Below are positions 18,663 through 28,600 of a stretch of DNA of 64,000 nucleotides, piece by piece. Origin of the DNA: Bacillus solimangrovi (GTDB lineage: Bacteria > Bacillota > Bacilli > Bacillales > Bacillaceae_N); contig NZ_MJEH01000009.1 in NCBI RefSeq assembly GCF_001742425.1, positions 16,143 to 80,142 of the forward strand, given 5' to 3'. The position numbers were made by a program, and so were the translations under genes. Position 1 is the stretch's first letter; the number at the start of each line of letters is the position of its first letter. The notes beneath the pieces were generated by a model. That model was not told where the DNA came from. It ran no database searches and saw nothing but the letters and a program-made list of their open reading frames with translations.

Positions 18663-19664
18663 TTATTGGCTCAACCATGAGTTTGCAAGAGTTAAAGCGC
18701 CCTTATTTGCTTCCGTATCTGCTAAAGCATTTAACATAACAAAATCATGAATGATCCCTTGGAATCGGACAGCTGTTACATCCACATCAGCTTCTCTTAG
18801 TTTATTGGCATAAGCCTCACCTTCATCGCGTAACACATCCGCTTCAGCAGTAATAATTAAGGCTTTCGGAAGGCCTTTCAATTGCTCTATATTTGCACGT
18901 AATGGCGAAGCTGTAATTTCATTTCGTTCTTGCTCATTCGTTGTATATTGATCCCAGAACCATTGCATTCCATCACGACGTAAGAAGTATCCTTCTTGAA
19001 ACTGCTCATAAGAATCAGTGTCAAATGAAGCATCAGTTACAGGGTAGAAAAGAAGTTGCTTATCGATTTTTGGCCCTTTACGTTCCTTTGCCATCAGAGT
19101 AATCGCTGCGGACATGTTACCACCCACACTATCTCCTGCAACTGAAATCTGTTGAGTATTCATTCCATACTCTTGTCCATTTTCTGAAACCCACTCTAAT
19201 ACTGCATATATTTCTTCGATAGCAATCGGATATTTTGCTTCAGGTGATAGACTATAGTTTGTAAATACGACAGCTGACTGTGAACCGACAGCTAATTCCC
19301 TTATTAAGCGGTCATGTGTATGCTCATTTCCAAAGACCCAACCTGCACCATGTGTGTATAAAATAACAGGAAGGTTATTTGGTGCATCCTTTGGTTTTAG
19401 GATTCGAACTGACACTTTTCCTGTTGGCCCACCACTAATCATAATGTCTTCAATATCTACTGGCTTCTTGTCTATTGGAGATGATTGAACCTCATCTACT
19501 GCTTTTCGACCTTCCTCTGGTGCAAGATCAAATAGATATGGCGGGTTTTTAGTAGCTTCAACAAACTCCTGTGCTTCTGGTTCAAGTACAACCTTATTAT
19601 ATTTTTTTCCTTCAACTGACATACTAACTTTGTTGGTATTTTTATTTGAGTCATTTTTCGGCAT
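18663..19664 (-). CDS. alpha/beta hydrolase (HSL-type esterase)
   Basis: 333 residues from the ATG at 19664, seven bases after GGAGGA; an upstream TTG overlaps the ribosome site and is unlikely. The oxyanion-hole motif is YTHGAGW, the nucleophile elbow is GDSVGG, and the acid and base lie in AEADVLRDE and IIHDF. These are the features of the hormone-sensitive-lipase/alpha-beta hydrolase-3 family, which acts on short-chain esters. No signal peptide, so cytoplasmic. The N-terminus (NDSNKNTNK) is low-complexity. It has no operon partner; its interval with toxin 2 holds repeat copy B. Confidence 0.88.
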   Translation of the reverse strand: MPKNDSNKNTNKVSMSVEGKKYNKVVLEPEAQEFVEATKNPPYLFDLAPEEGRKAVDEVQSSPIDKKPVDIEDIMISGGPTGKVSVRILKPKDAPNNLPVILYTHGAGWVFGNEHTHDRLIRELAVGSQSAVVFTNYSLSPEAKYPIAIEEIYAVLEWVSENGQEYGMNTQQISVAGDSVGGNMSAAITLMAKERKGPKIDKQLLFYPVTDASFDTDSYEQFQEGYFLRRDGMQWFWDQYTTNEQERNEITASPLRANIEQLKGLPKALIITAEADVLRDEGEAYANKLREADVDVTAVRFQGIIHDFVMLNALADTEANKGALTLANSWLSQ

Positions 19665-19878
19665 TTTTTCGTCCTCCAATTTTAATTTATTATCATAGGA
19701 TGCTTTACTATGGAACGGTTATACAAGACATTCTTTCTTTTTAACAAACTAAAAATCGAATCACTTTTAAATTGTTGTAAACTTAATTGTGCACAATTTA
19801 ATTTTGTAAAATAAATATAACAAATTCGAATGATAATAGTCAATAATAATTTTCTAATTTTTATCACATGTCAACCGA

Positions 19879-19930
19879 GACTTAGACCCCCATTTCAAAG
19901 CTTAGGAGAATTAACGAAGTTTCATCCTCC
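19879..19930 (+). repeat. dispersed hairpin repeat, copy B
   Basis: Reads CAACCGAGACTTAGACCCCC, then ATTTCAAAGCTTAGGAG and GAAGTTTC. This is the same order as copy A on the opposite strand, but the second hairpin arm has decayed. Confidence 0.5.
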
Positions 19931-19986
19931 CCTTATGTCGTATAAGTATCAGTTATTGTCTCATTGGTTAGAATTTTTTCTTCACA

Positions 19987-20014
19987 CAAAAAAGCCAGCA
20001 TTTTGAATGCTGAC
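19987..20014 (-). terminator. terminator of toxin gene 2 (conserved type)
   Basis: Minus strand GTCAGCATT-CAAA-ATGCTGGCTTTTTT. The flanking 100 bases are nearly identical to those after toxin 3. Confidence 0.88.
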
Positions 20015-20099
20015 TTTTCCGTATCTTAGATTTGTGTTTAAAAGAAGAACGATTCATTTTTTATACTTATACAACGTTAATAAATAAGTGTTCTAACTT

Positions 20100-23000
20100 T
20101 TAATAAAAATACCCGACAATCTCTACATCAAATGCTGCATCGCTATCAATTGCTTTCCAACCACCAAAATCTGGAGTCATTTCAAATAAATACGAATCTT
20201 TTGGATTAGCTTTTACATACATTAATCCACTATGATGAACCGATTTAGCGACATTACCTTTGGCAAGTTCAGATGCAGACGTTCCTAAATAAATGGCATT
20301 TTTATTAATTTCGAACTTGAGAAGATCAGATCCTATATTTTTACTCGTAACATTTACCAAAAATGCCTTTGGAGTTTCTTTGAAATCTCTCGGTTGTAAC
20401 TCACCTTCCGTCATCTCTCCATCTACTACTACAGGTGACGCCACATCAACTGGAGTATCGAATTTTTCATAAAATAAATCAAGATCTGTAGCATCATCAT
20501 CTGCAAAATATCCAAGTACTTTTATCTTATACTTCTCATCCCCACCATCACCAGTAGCTCTCCAGGCACCTACTCCGATATCTACTGAAATCTCAGATGG
20601 TCGATTACTATTTGCAGGAACAAATACCACATTACTATGAATCGGATCATATTTTGCACCTGGTTCAAGCCCTAATGCATGTGTTGGTGATGTTCCAAGC
20701 TGTGAGGAAGATGTTCCATTTAAATTCACTGAAACTATATTTGAAGATACTCTGTGTGCGTCTACTTGAACGAGATAACCTTTTGCATCGTTTATTCCTG
20801 TGTTCAGTTTTTGTGAACCCGCTTCATAATACGTTTGAGAATATTCATATGGTGTAAATTTCGATGATGCTCCTGTTCTATCAAAATAACCTACAAGTTT
20901 TACAGACGTACTTCCTCCGAAGTATCTATTCTTTGCTTCAAACGACAAATCCTTACTTGACACAACAACTGTCGTATTATGGTATGGACGTAATTCTGGT
21001 ATTCTCGTAATTAATTTAAGTGAAGAAATTTTGTCATTGAAACCAACTGTTCTTAAATCAGGAATATCGCCGTTAATTGGTAAGTAATCTCCAGAGTAAT
21101 CATAATTTGTCTTATCAAATGCAATCAAACCAATCTCAGGTAACTTATTCAATACTTTTACTGAGCTAAACTTGTTGTTCCAATCACTTCCGATATTATC
21201 TTCACCAATGATGTAGTCTTGATAAGCACCATTGTAGTTCGTATGTTCGAAGAAACGATATACTGCCCCATAGTGGAGCTTAACATCTTTAATCTCATTA
21301 TCAAAATTTCTAGTTCCAGAACTCTTCCCTTTATAAATGACATCTTCAAAGCTGCTTAAGTCTGGAACTGACTTATCAATAACAGCATAATCTCCATTTC
21401 CTTTATAAATAATAAGCTTTGCTAAATTATCACTGTTGTTTCGTACTTTAATGGAAGACGCTATACCTAAATCAAAATATTTAAGTCCATTATACAAAGT
21501 ATCTATTTCTGGTGTGACAACATTTGTATAAGCACTGCCACCGCCATAATTTTTGTCCTTGTATAGAGTAAATGACGGACAATATTCACATTCTATTTTG
21601 ACGTAAGATACTTCATTCCTTACAGAGTCTGGTAAATTAGTCAATCTTAAATAACTATCAACATCCCACCATCGATGACCTGATCCAGTACCATCACTAT
21701 GTTCCTTAAATGTTGGATTGATAAAATAGTTCATATTTGCTCCACCGATTACGTGGAATGAAGCTGCATCATCATTAAAAAATCCAGAGATATCCTTATC
21801 TCCATAAACATCTACATAGTCAGTACCGTATTTATCAAGTTTTATATTATCTTTATTATTTTCATATAGTCTTACAAATGGTTTCCCTCTCTGACCGATA
21901 ATCCGTACGGAAGATGTTCGATCATTAAAATCTATACTATTATTGGAAAGATTACGATCAGAACCTGTTAATGCTAGAACATCGTCTTGTTGTCGATGGT
22001 CATAGAAATTGTATAAGACGATTCCAGCTCCAAGCTTACTATAATCAAACTTAACAGAGCTCGCCTTGTTCGACATAGGTGAATTATAACCATATGCTCC
22101 ACTTCGTAAATCTGTAATCGAACTTGTTAATGCATATCTACTACCGCTATAATCGTTATTTTCAAACAATGTATACGTTGTGCCTGGCGCTTTATATTCA
22201 ATTGGATAATCATTAACACCTAAATATACTCGTTGATTTCCAATATCAGCTCGACGCATATTAGTCGTCATCGATGAATTCTTAACTTCGAACACGAACG
22301 CTTCTGCATTCGGATATTGCTCTGGCAAGCTAGTAATATCATTAACTACTTTTGTTCGTGCTAACGGTACATAACCTAATCCCTGTTTAGATACTCCATA
22401 AGGTGCCAAAATATATGCAATTGTTTTGTTTCCATTGACATCAGTCGCCGTTAAGATCGCGTCTTTATATGAGATATTTAATTGGTTAGCTTGAATCCTA
22501 GACTCATATATTCCGTCATAAACACCATTCTCATCTATATCATCTAAGGGTAAATCAATCAGTTCACCACTAGATGTTTTCACTGACGCAGTTACACTTT
22601 GAATCTCAGAGCCATTTTCAGCTACTCTTGCAACAACTTGTTTACCGTCTTCTCCATAGAACACATATTGAACAGCAGGAGAACCGTTAAGATCCGTTTT
22701 TTCTAGGACAATATCCATTCCAGGTCGTAATTCAATATCAAACAAGTCTTCTTCTTGTTGGAAAATATCAAAATCATCATCTTCCTCTGATGATAAGAAT
22801 ATCCTCCAAGAATCGTTCACTTCTTCACCATCTACTATAAATTTTCCATTAACAACTTCTGCATCCAAAACAAGCTTAAGTGCGTCACCTAATGTCGTTT
22901 TAGGATCGTGCTGTGCATGATTAAGTTCTGGATTATTTGCAAACACTTTGAACTTTTCCTCACCCTTAGTTGGATGTACATACGTAATACTTGCCGATAC

Positions 23001-25127
23001 TGCATCAATTGCCGCCTCATATAAATTCCAATCTCCGTTTGCTGAGATTGAACCATCATCCTCAAGCTGTTTTACATTCGCTCTAATTTGATCAGTTGAT
23101 AATGAAATAGGATAACCCATTTGAATTAATTGCACCTGATCGATTGTAAGAAAAATCTGGTTCGTATCATTCGTACCTGTTTCAGTATATTTCAATGCAA
23201 CTGTATCACGACCACTCGGATACGATTCATTAGGTGCAATACTATTTATCTTACTCGCACTATCTGTTGTTAATGATATCGCTGTTTTATCACCAATTTG
23301 TAGTGACAAGCTAGGGGTAATATTATATGCTGGTGCAGTTCCTTTATTTGTATATTTCACATTCCATACACTTGTTGCTGCTTGTGAAGGATTCGTTGCT
23401 GTTGCCTGACTCCAGCTTGTCGTATCCTGATTACTATCCACACGAGAAGTTGTTTCTGTGTTACTCTTATCCCATTGCCCGTTACTTTCTCCATAGATTT
23501 TCGTATTAACCTTAACACCAGGGTCCTGTATTTTGAAGTTTTTCTCAATTGCAACTTCAAAGCCAGCCTTATATCCAAGTGATCTTGCTGTCGTTTCACT
23601 TTTATCGGTACTCTCACTCCATGCCTCTGTTAATACAGTACCATCAGTTGTTGTAATTGTTTCATAAGGTGTAATTGATACACCCTCAATTTCTGCTTGA
23701 ATATCAGGAAATGCTGGCACTAACGGATGTTGTGCAATAGCTGCAATTCCTTTATCAACTTGTCCAGTAACTTCCTCATAATCACTATATGGATCTTCGT
23801 CCGTACTCCTGCTGAAAGGTGATGTGACATATTTTATTGCACCTTCACCGTAATTATCAGCATCCTTATCATCCCATTTGACTATTCCAGCACCAAGAAC
23901 ATAAGTATAGCCTTCCTTTTCCCACACATCATAAATATTGTCACCATCAGCATCTTGATTACTAGAAGACGAACTGCTCATACCTACCAAATTCGATAAT
24001 CCTGTAGTTGATCCAAATAATTCTGATTTAGATAATATACTTGTATCTTCTTGATTATCTGTGTCTTCTATTTCTTTAACTTGTTTTTCTGTTGGTTTTG
24101 TTACTTCCTCTTCAGCTTGTTCTTCTGTTGATTCTGTTATTTCCTCTTCAGCTTGTTCTTCTGTTGATTCTGTTATTTCCTCTTCAACTTGTTCTTCGGT
24201 TGGTTCTGATACTTCTTCTTCCACTTGTTCTTCTGTTGATTCTGTTGTTTCTTCTTCAATTTGTTCTTCGGTTGGTTCTGTTATTTCCTCTTCAGCTTGT
24301 TCTTCTGTTGATTCTGTTACTTCCTCTTCAACTTGTTCTTCTGTTGGTTCTGTTACTTCCTCTTCAACTTGTTCTTCAGTTGGCTCTATGATTTCCTCAG
24401 TTGGCTCAATTTCTACGATTTGCTCTTCTACTACTTCTTCTGGAATTTCAAGTAAATCGACTACTGGCTCTTCGATGACTTCTTCTAGTTCATCAACAAT
24501 TAATTCATCAGATGAAATCGAATAATCTTCATCCTCACCATGTTCAAGCAAGAAGATATGTTCTTTAGAAATAATTTCTTCCTCTTGGCTATCACTACTC
24601 CACTTAATATCAAGTTCAGTGAGTGGTCGATCTGGATTGCTATAAGCTACTCTTATGTGATATAGTTCATCTGCTTCTAACACAATAGGTAGTGGCTCAA
24701 AATTCAATCCATTAATAAGTAACTCATCATTTATCCATAGTTTAATATGTTCATTGTCTGATGTTGTGAATTGATATTCTTCTGAGTATTGAGGTTCAAT
24801 GGTTCCTTCCCATTTGATCGAGTGCACGTTCTCCAACTTTTTCTTAATAAAATTCGGGATGTTAAGTACGTCAAGGTCGTACAGCGCATCTGAATCCTCC
24901 AAACGAATGAGTACAGGTTCAGAAAATTGTGCATCAGTATAATATGCCCCTTCTAAACCATTCTTAATAATTGGGTTATCATTTATTTCTTGACTATTCG
25001 TTTGTCTAGGTTCATCTTCAATTGTTTTGGCAATAGCTGTTGAATGAGTAGTGGGCAACAACTGTGTCGTTAATGCTAATGTTGTAAGCACTGAGACGAA
25101 ACGTCTTTTGTAGTTAGATTGTTTCAT
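20100..25127 (-). CDS. giant protective-antigen-like pore-forming protein 2
   Basis: 1675 residues; the ATG follows GGAGAGGAAC. It has the same domain order as toxin 1: signal peptide (about 1-34), PA14, acidic linker (eight 12-residue VEEEVTEPTEEQ-type units), calcium-binding DADGDNIYDVWEKEGYTY, the FSRSTDEDPYSDYEE block, and the pore core (VWNVKYTNKGTAPAYNI; TLGDALKLVLDAE; LFDIELRPGMDIVLEK). The crystallin-like region has DRTSS- and NDKISS-type calcium signatures. Two C-terminal beta domains close the protein. The middle of the crystallin part (about residues 990-1250) differs most from the paralogues, as expected for receptor-facing sequence. The leader carries GGGGGTGA and an AUG-UAG; two operator palindromes lie further up. 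Function by family inference only. Confidence 0.88.
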   Translation of the reverse strand: MKQSNYKRRFVSVLTTLALTTQLLPTTHSTAIAKTIEDEPRQTNSQEINDNPIIKNGLEGAYYTDAQFSEPVLIRLEDSDALYDLDVLNIPNFIKKKLENVHSIKWEGTIEPQYSEEYQFTTSDNEHIKLWINDELLINGLNFEPLPIVLEADELYHIRVAYSNPDRPLTELDIKWSSDSQEEEIISKEHIFLLEHGEDEDYSISSDELIVDELEEVIEEPVVDLLEIPEEVVEEQIVEIEPTEEIIEPTEEQVEEEVTEPTEEQVEEEVTESTEEQAEEEITEPTEEQIEEETTESTEEQVEEEVSEPTEEQVEEEITESTEEQAEEEITESTEEQAEEEVTKPTEKQVKEIEDTDNQEDTSILSKSELFGSTTGLSNLVGMSSSSSSNQDADGDNIYDVWEKEGYTYVLGAGIVKWDDKDADNYGEGAIKYVTSPFSRSTDEDPYSDYEEVTGQVDKGIAAIAQHPLVPAFPDIQAEIEGVSITPYETITTTDGTVLTEAWSESTDKSETTARSLGYKAGFEVAIEKNFKIQDPGVKVNTKIYGESNGQWDKSNTETTSRVDSNQDTTSWSQATATNPSQAATSVWNVKYTNKGTAPAYNITPSLSLQIGDKTAISLTTDSASKINSIAPNESYPSGRDTVALKYTETGTNDTNQIFLTIDQVQLIQMGYPISLSTDQIRANVKQLEDDGSISANGDWNLYEAAIDAVSASITYVHPTKGEEKFKVFANNPELNHAQHDPKTTLGDALKLVLDAEVVNGKFIVDGEEVNDSWRIFLSSEEDDDFDIFQQEEDLFDIELRPGMDIVLEKTDLNGSPAVQYVFYGEDGKQVVARVAENGSEIQSVTASVKTSSGELIDLPLDDIDENGVYDGIYESRIQANQLNISYKDAILTATDVNGNKTIAYILAPYGVSKQGLGYVPLARTKVVNDITSLPEQYPNAEAFVFEVKNSSMTTNMRRADIGNQRVYLGVNDYPIEYKAPGTTYTLFENNDYSGSRYALTSSITDLRSGAYGYNSPMSNKASSVKFDYSKLGAGIVLYNFYDHRQQDDVLALTGSDRNLSNNSIDFNDRTSSVRIIGQRGKPFVRLYENNKDNIKLDKYGTDYVDVYGDKDISGFFNDDAASFHVIGGANMNYFINPTFKEHSDGTGSGHRWWDVDSYLRLTNLPDSVRNEVSYVKIECEYCPSFTLYKDKNYGGGSAYTNVVTPEIDTLYNGLKYFDLGIASSIKVRNNSDNLAKLIIYKGNGDYAVIDKSVPDLSSFEDVIYKGKSSGTRNFDNEIKDVKLHYGAVYRFFEHTNYNGAYQDYIIGEDNIGSDWNNKFSSVKVLNKLPEIGLIAFDKTNYDYSGDYLPINGDIPDLRTVGFNDKISSLKLITRIPELRPYHNTTVVVSSKDLSFEAKNRYFGGSTSVKLVGYFDRTGASSKFTPYEYSQTYYEAGSQKLNTGINDAKGYLVQVDAHRVSSNIVSVNLNGTSSSQLGTSPTHALGLEPGAKYDPIHSNVVFVPANSNRPSEISVDIGVGAWRATGDGGDEKYKIKVLGYFADDDATDLDLFYEKFDTPVDVASPVVVDGEMTEGELQPRDFKETPKAFLVNVTSKNIGSDLLKFEINKNAIYLGTSASELAKGNVAKSVHHSGLMYVKANPKDSYLFEMTPDFGGWKAIDSDAAFDVEIVGYFY
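24081..24368 (-). repeat. 36-base minisatellite inside toxin gene 2
   Basis: Eight 12-codon units of the type VEEEVTEPTEEQ in tandem, encoding the acidic linker. Period differs by one codon from toxins 1 and 3. These are coding tandem repeats without spacers, not CRISPR. Confidence 0.9.
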
Positions 25128-25265
25128 TTAATAGTTCCTCTCCAAATTAGAATGATGTCATTAATTTCTTGTTTTCTCTACTTACCTGTTAAAATTTGTT
25201 CTTTTCATTCTTACATTTTTCAACTCAGCATTATCGTGTACTCTTAATAGTAAACACCTATACTT

Positions 25266-25287
25266 CTACATCTTCTCACCCCCTTAA
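25266..25287 (-). promoter_or_regulatory. SD-like block with AUG-stop in the toxin 2 leader
   Basis: On the minus strand TTAAGGGGGTGAGAAG is followed directly by ATG-TAG, about 150 bases before the toxin 2 start. A near-perfect Shine-Dalgarno followed by a one-codon frame is unlikely to make a product. It resembles the stabilising SD element known from the cry3A leader of B. thuringiensis. Confidence 0.55.
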
Positions 25288-25317
25288 AATCCTAAATATA
25301 TTGATACGCTAATATAA

Positions 25318-25335
25318 TTAGTTATCACTAACTAA
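25318..25335. promoter_or_regulatory. palindromic operator, toxin 2, site 1
   Basis: TTAGTTATCACTAACTAA, an 18-base inverted repeat with one mismatch, sharing both arms with the toxin 1 sites. It lies 30 bases upstream of the SD-like leader block. Confidence 0.6.
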
Positions 25336-25344
25336 CATATAGTA

Positions 25345-25366
25345 TTAGTTTGTTTGCACATACTAA
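25345..25366. promoter_or_regulatory. palindromic operator, toxin 2, site 2
   Basis: TTAGTTTGT-TTGC-ACATACTAA: the same 9-4-9 geometry as the best toxin 1 site, with one arm mismatch. Confidence 0.55.
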
Positions 25367-25584
25367 CAAATACTATTCATTGATTCATCAAAAATACTTC
25401 TTCTAATATTTATCCCTCATCAATCAATGTATATATACATTGAAAATAGTATTTTTTCATTTTTAACTATTATTAGTATAATTTTACTAACAACCATATG
25501 TTGTGATATTTATCACTTATTAGGAATATTTTTATTTTTCAAATACTTAACATAATTTATATTCTATTATTTTATTTACACAGT

Positions 25585-25608
25585 AAAGCCAGCATTTTGA
25601 ATGCTGAC
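25585..25608 (-). terminator. terminator of toxin gene 3 (conserved type)
   Basis: GTCAGCATT-CAAA-ATGCTGGCTT on the minus strand, preceded by the same AACACAAATCTAAGATACGG as after toxins 1 and 2. Confidence 0.85.
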
Positions 25609-25693
25609 TTTTCCGTATCTTAGATTTGTGTTTATAAGAAGAACGATTCATTTTTTATACTTATACAACCTTAATAAATAAGTGTTCTAACTT

Positions 25694-28600
25694 TTAATAA
25701 AAGTACCCTACAACCTCTACATCAATCACCGCATCACTATCAATTGCTTTCCAATCTCCATAATTCGGTGTCATTTCAAACAAATACGCATTGTCTGAAT
25801 TAGCTTCTACATACATCAATCCACTATGATGAACCGACCTAGCATCCACACCTTTTGCATCTACTGATGATGATGTACCTAAGTAGAGGTAATTATCATT
25901 AATAGAGAATTTGAAATTACTAGCTCCAATATTTTTCCCAGTTACATTCACTAAATATGCTTTTGGAGTATCTTTATAATCTCTCGTTTGTAAAGGTACT
26001 GACGTCTTACGTTCATCTGTAATGGAAGGAGATGCAACAGCAATAGGCGTGTCGAATTTCTCATAGAATAGGTCATTACTTGAATTGTCATCATCTGCAA
26101 AATATCCAAGTACCTTGATCTTATACTTCTCATCGCCACCATCACCAGTCGCTCTCCAGCTACCTAATGAGATATCTACTGAAATTTGAGATGGATCGTT
26201 ACTCTTAGCAGGAACGAAGACAACATTACTATGAAGTGGATCATAGATTGCACCTGGCTCTAGCCCTAATGCATGTGTTGGCGATGTTCCAAGCTCTGAA
26301 TAAGACGTACCATTTAACTTCACTTGTACTTTGTTTGACGATACTCTTTGCGCATCGACTTGAACGAGATAACCTGTTGCATCGTTTATTCCTGTATCAA
26401 AAGAATAAGAACCTTTTTCTTCATAAGAAACATTATGTTCGTAAGGTGTAAATTTCGATGATTCTTCTGTTCGGTCAAAATAACCTACCAGATTCACAGA
26501 TGTACCTTCTCCAAAGTATTTATTCTTTGCTTCGAATGATAGATCCTTGCTTGATACAACAACTGTCGTATTATGAGTTGGACGTTTTTCTGGTATTCTC
26601 GTAATCAACTTAAGAGAAGAGATCTTATCATTAAAACCAACCGTACTTAGATCAGGAATATCGCCTGTAATTGGTAAGAAATCTCCATCGTAATCATAGT
26701 TCGTTTTATCAAAAGCGATCAAACCGATTTCAGGAAGCGGGTTCAATACTTTTACTGAGCTGAACTTGTTGCTCCAGTCACTTCCAATGTTATCTTCACC
26801 AATGATGTAATCTTGATAAGAACCAGAATAGTTTTTACCAGTATAGAAACGATATACTGCTCCATAGTACATCTTAGCAAACACTACATTATCATTATAG
26901 TTCCTCGTTCCTGAGCTTTTTCCTTTATAGACAACGTCTTGGAAGCTACTTAAATCTGAAACCGAACTATCAATAACAGCGTAGTTACCATTCTCTTTGT
27001 AGATAATGATTTTCGCTAATTTATCTCCATTGTTTGATACTTTAATAGAAGATATATTACCTAGATTTGAAGAACGGTTTACATCTTCCACAGGAGTAAT
27101 TTCAGCAAATTTATTATCATAATTTTTATTTTTGTAAAGTTTAAATGTTGGACAATATTGGCATTCAAATTTGACGTACGATACTTTATTACTTAAGTTA
27201 TTAACACTGCTGTTAAAATCATTTAATCCTACATATCTCGATTCATTCCACCAATGTTGCTTTAAACCAGATCCATCACTGTATTGTCTGAACGTTGGAT
27301 CGATATAATAGTTCATATCTTCTCCACCAAATGTTTGGAAAGAAGATGCCTTATCATTAAAGAAATCTGAGATATTTTTAGTACCATACACATCTACATA
27401 GTCAGTACCATAAGTATTCGTATTTTTATTAGCAGCATTATTTTCATATAGTCTCACATATGGCTTCCCTGACTGACCTATAATACGCACAGAAGAAGTA
27501 ACATTATTCCAATCTGTACTATCAGTGAAATCTCGATCAGATCCTGTTAGTGCTAGAACGTCATCTTGTTGTCGATAGTCAAAGAAATTGTATAAGACGA
27601 TTCCATCTCCAGATTCTCCATATTCAAATTTCAAAGAGCTTGCTTTGTTGTTAAAGCTATTTGCATACTTTAAACCACTACGTAAATCTGACATCGAGCT
27701 TACAATATAGTCTCTCTTCTTACCATCATCAGTACTATAATTTTTGTCATCATACATTGCGTATAGTGTAGCTGCCGCTCTATATTCAGTTGGATAATTG
27801 TTTACGCCTAGATAGACTCTTTGATTTCCAATATCAGCTCGACGCATGTTTGTCGTTGTTTTCGTATTTTTCACTTCGAACACGAAAGCCTCAGCATTAG
27901 GATATTTTTGCGGAAGTGTATTAACTTCATCTGTTACATCTTTAACACTAGCTAACGGAACATATCCTAACCCTCTTACAGTTACATCAGATGGCGTTAA
28001 AATATAAGTTGTCGTTACTTCTCCGTTTGCTGCTCTCACTTCGATTTCTGCATTTTGGTAAGTAAGATCAAGCAATTCTGCTAAATTTGAAGATTCATAT
28101 ATTCCGTCGAATTCTCCATTCTCATCCTCATCGATGAGATCGATCGTCTTCAATTCACCTGTAACTGTTCGAACCTTTGCTTTTACATAATCAATTGATG
28201 AACCATTTTCAAAAATACTAGAGATAATTTGTTTACCGTCTTTACCATAAAGTGCGTATTGTACATAAGGTTTCCCATCAAGTTCCGGCTTCTCAATTGT
28301 AATATCCATACCTGGTCTTAATGGCATATCGTATATATTCTCAATATTCGTGAACGTATCCTCATCAGCTGGTGAGTCAGAAGAGAAATAGATGCGCCAC
28401 GTATCATCAACTTTTTCGTTGTAAATGTATAAGTTATCATTTTCTATTTTTGCATCTAGTGCTAATTTAAGGGCATCACCTAAAGTTGGCTCAGGGTCAT
28501 AATTCGAACTAGATAATTTCGGATCATTTGCATAGACTTTAAAGTTATGTTCACCTGTTGTATTACTTAAGAAAGTGATGTTTGCTGTTACGTTATCAAT

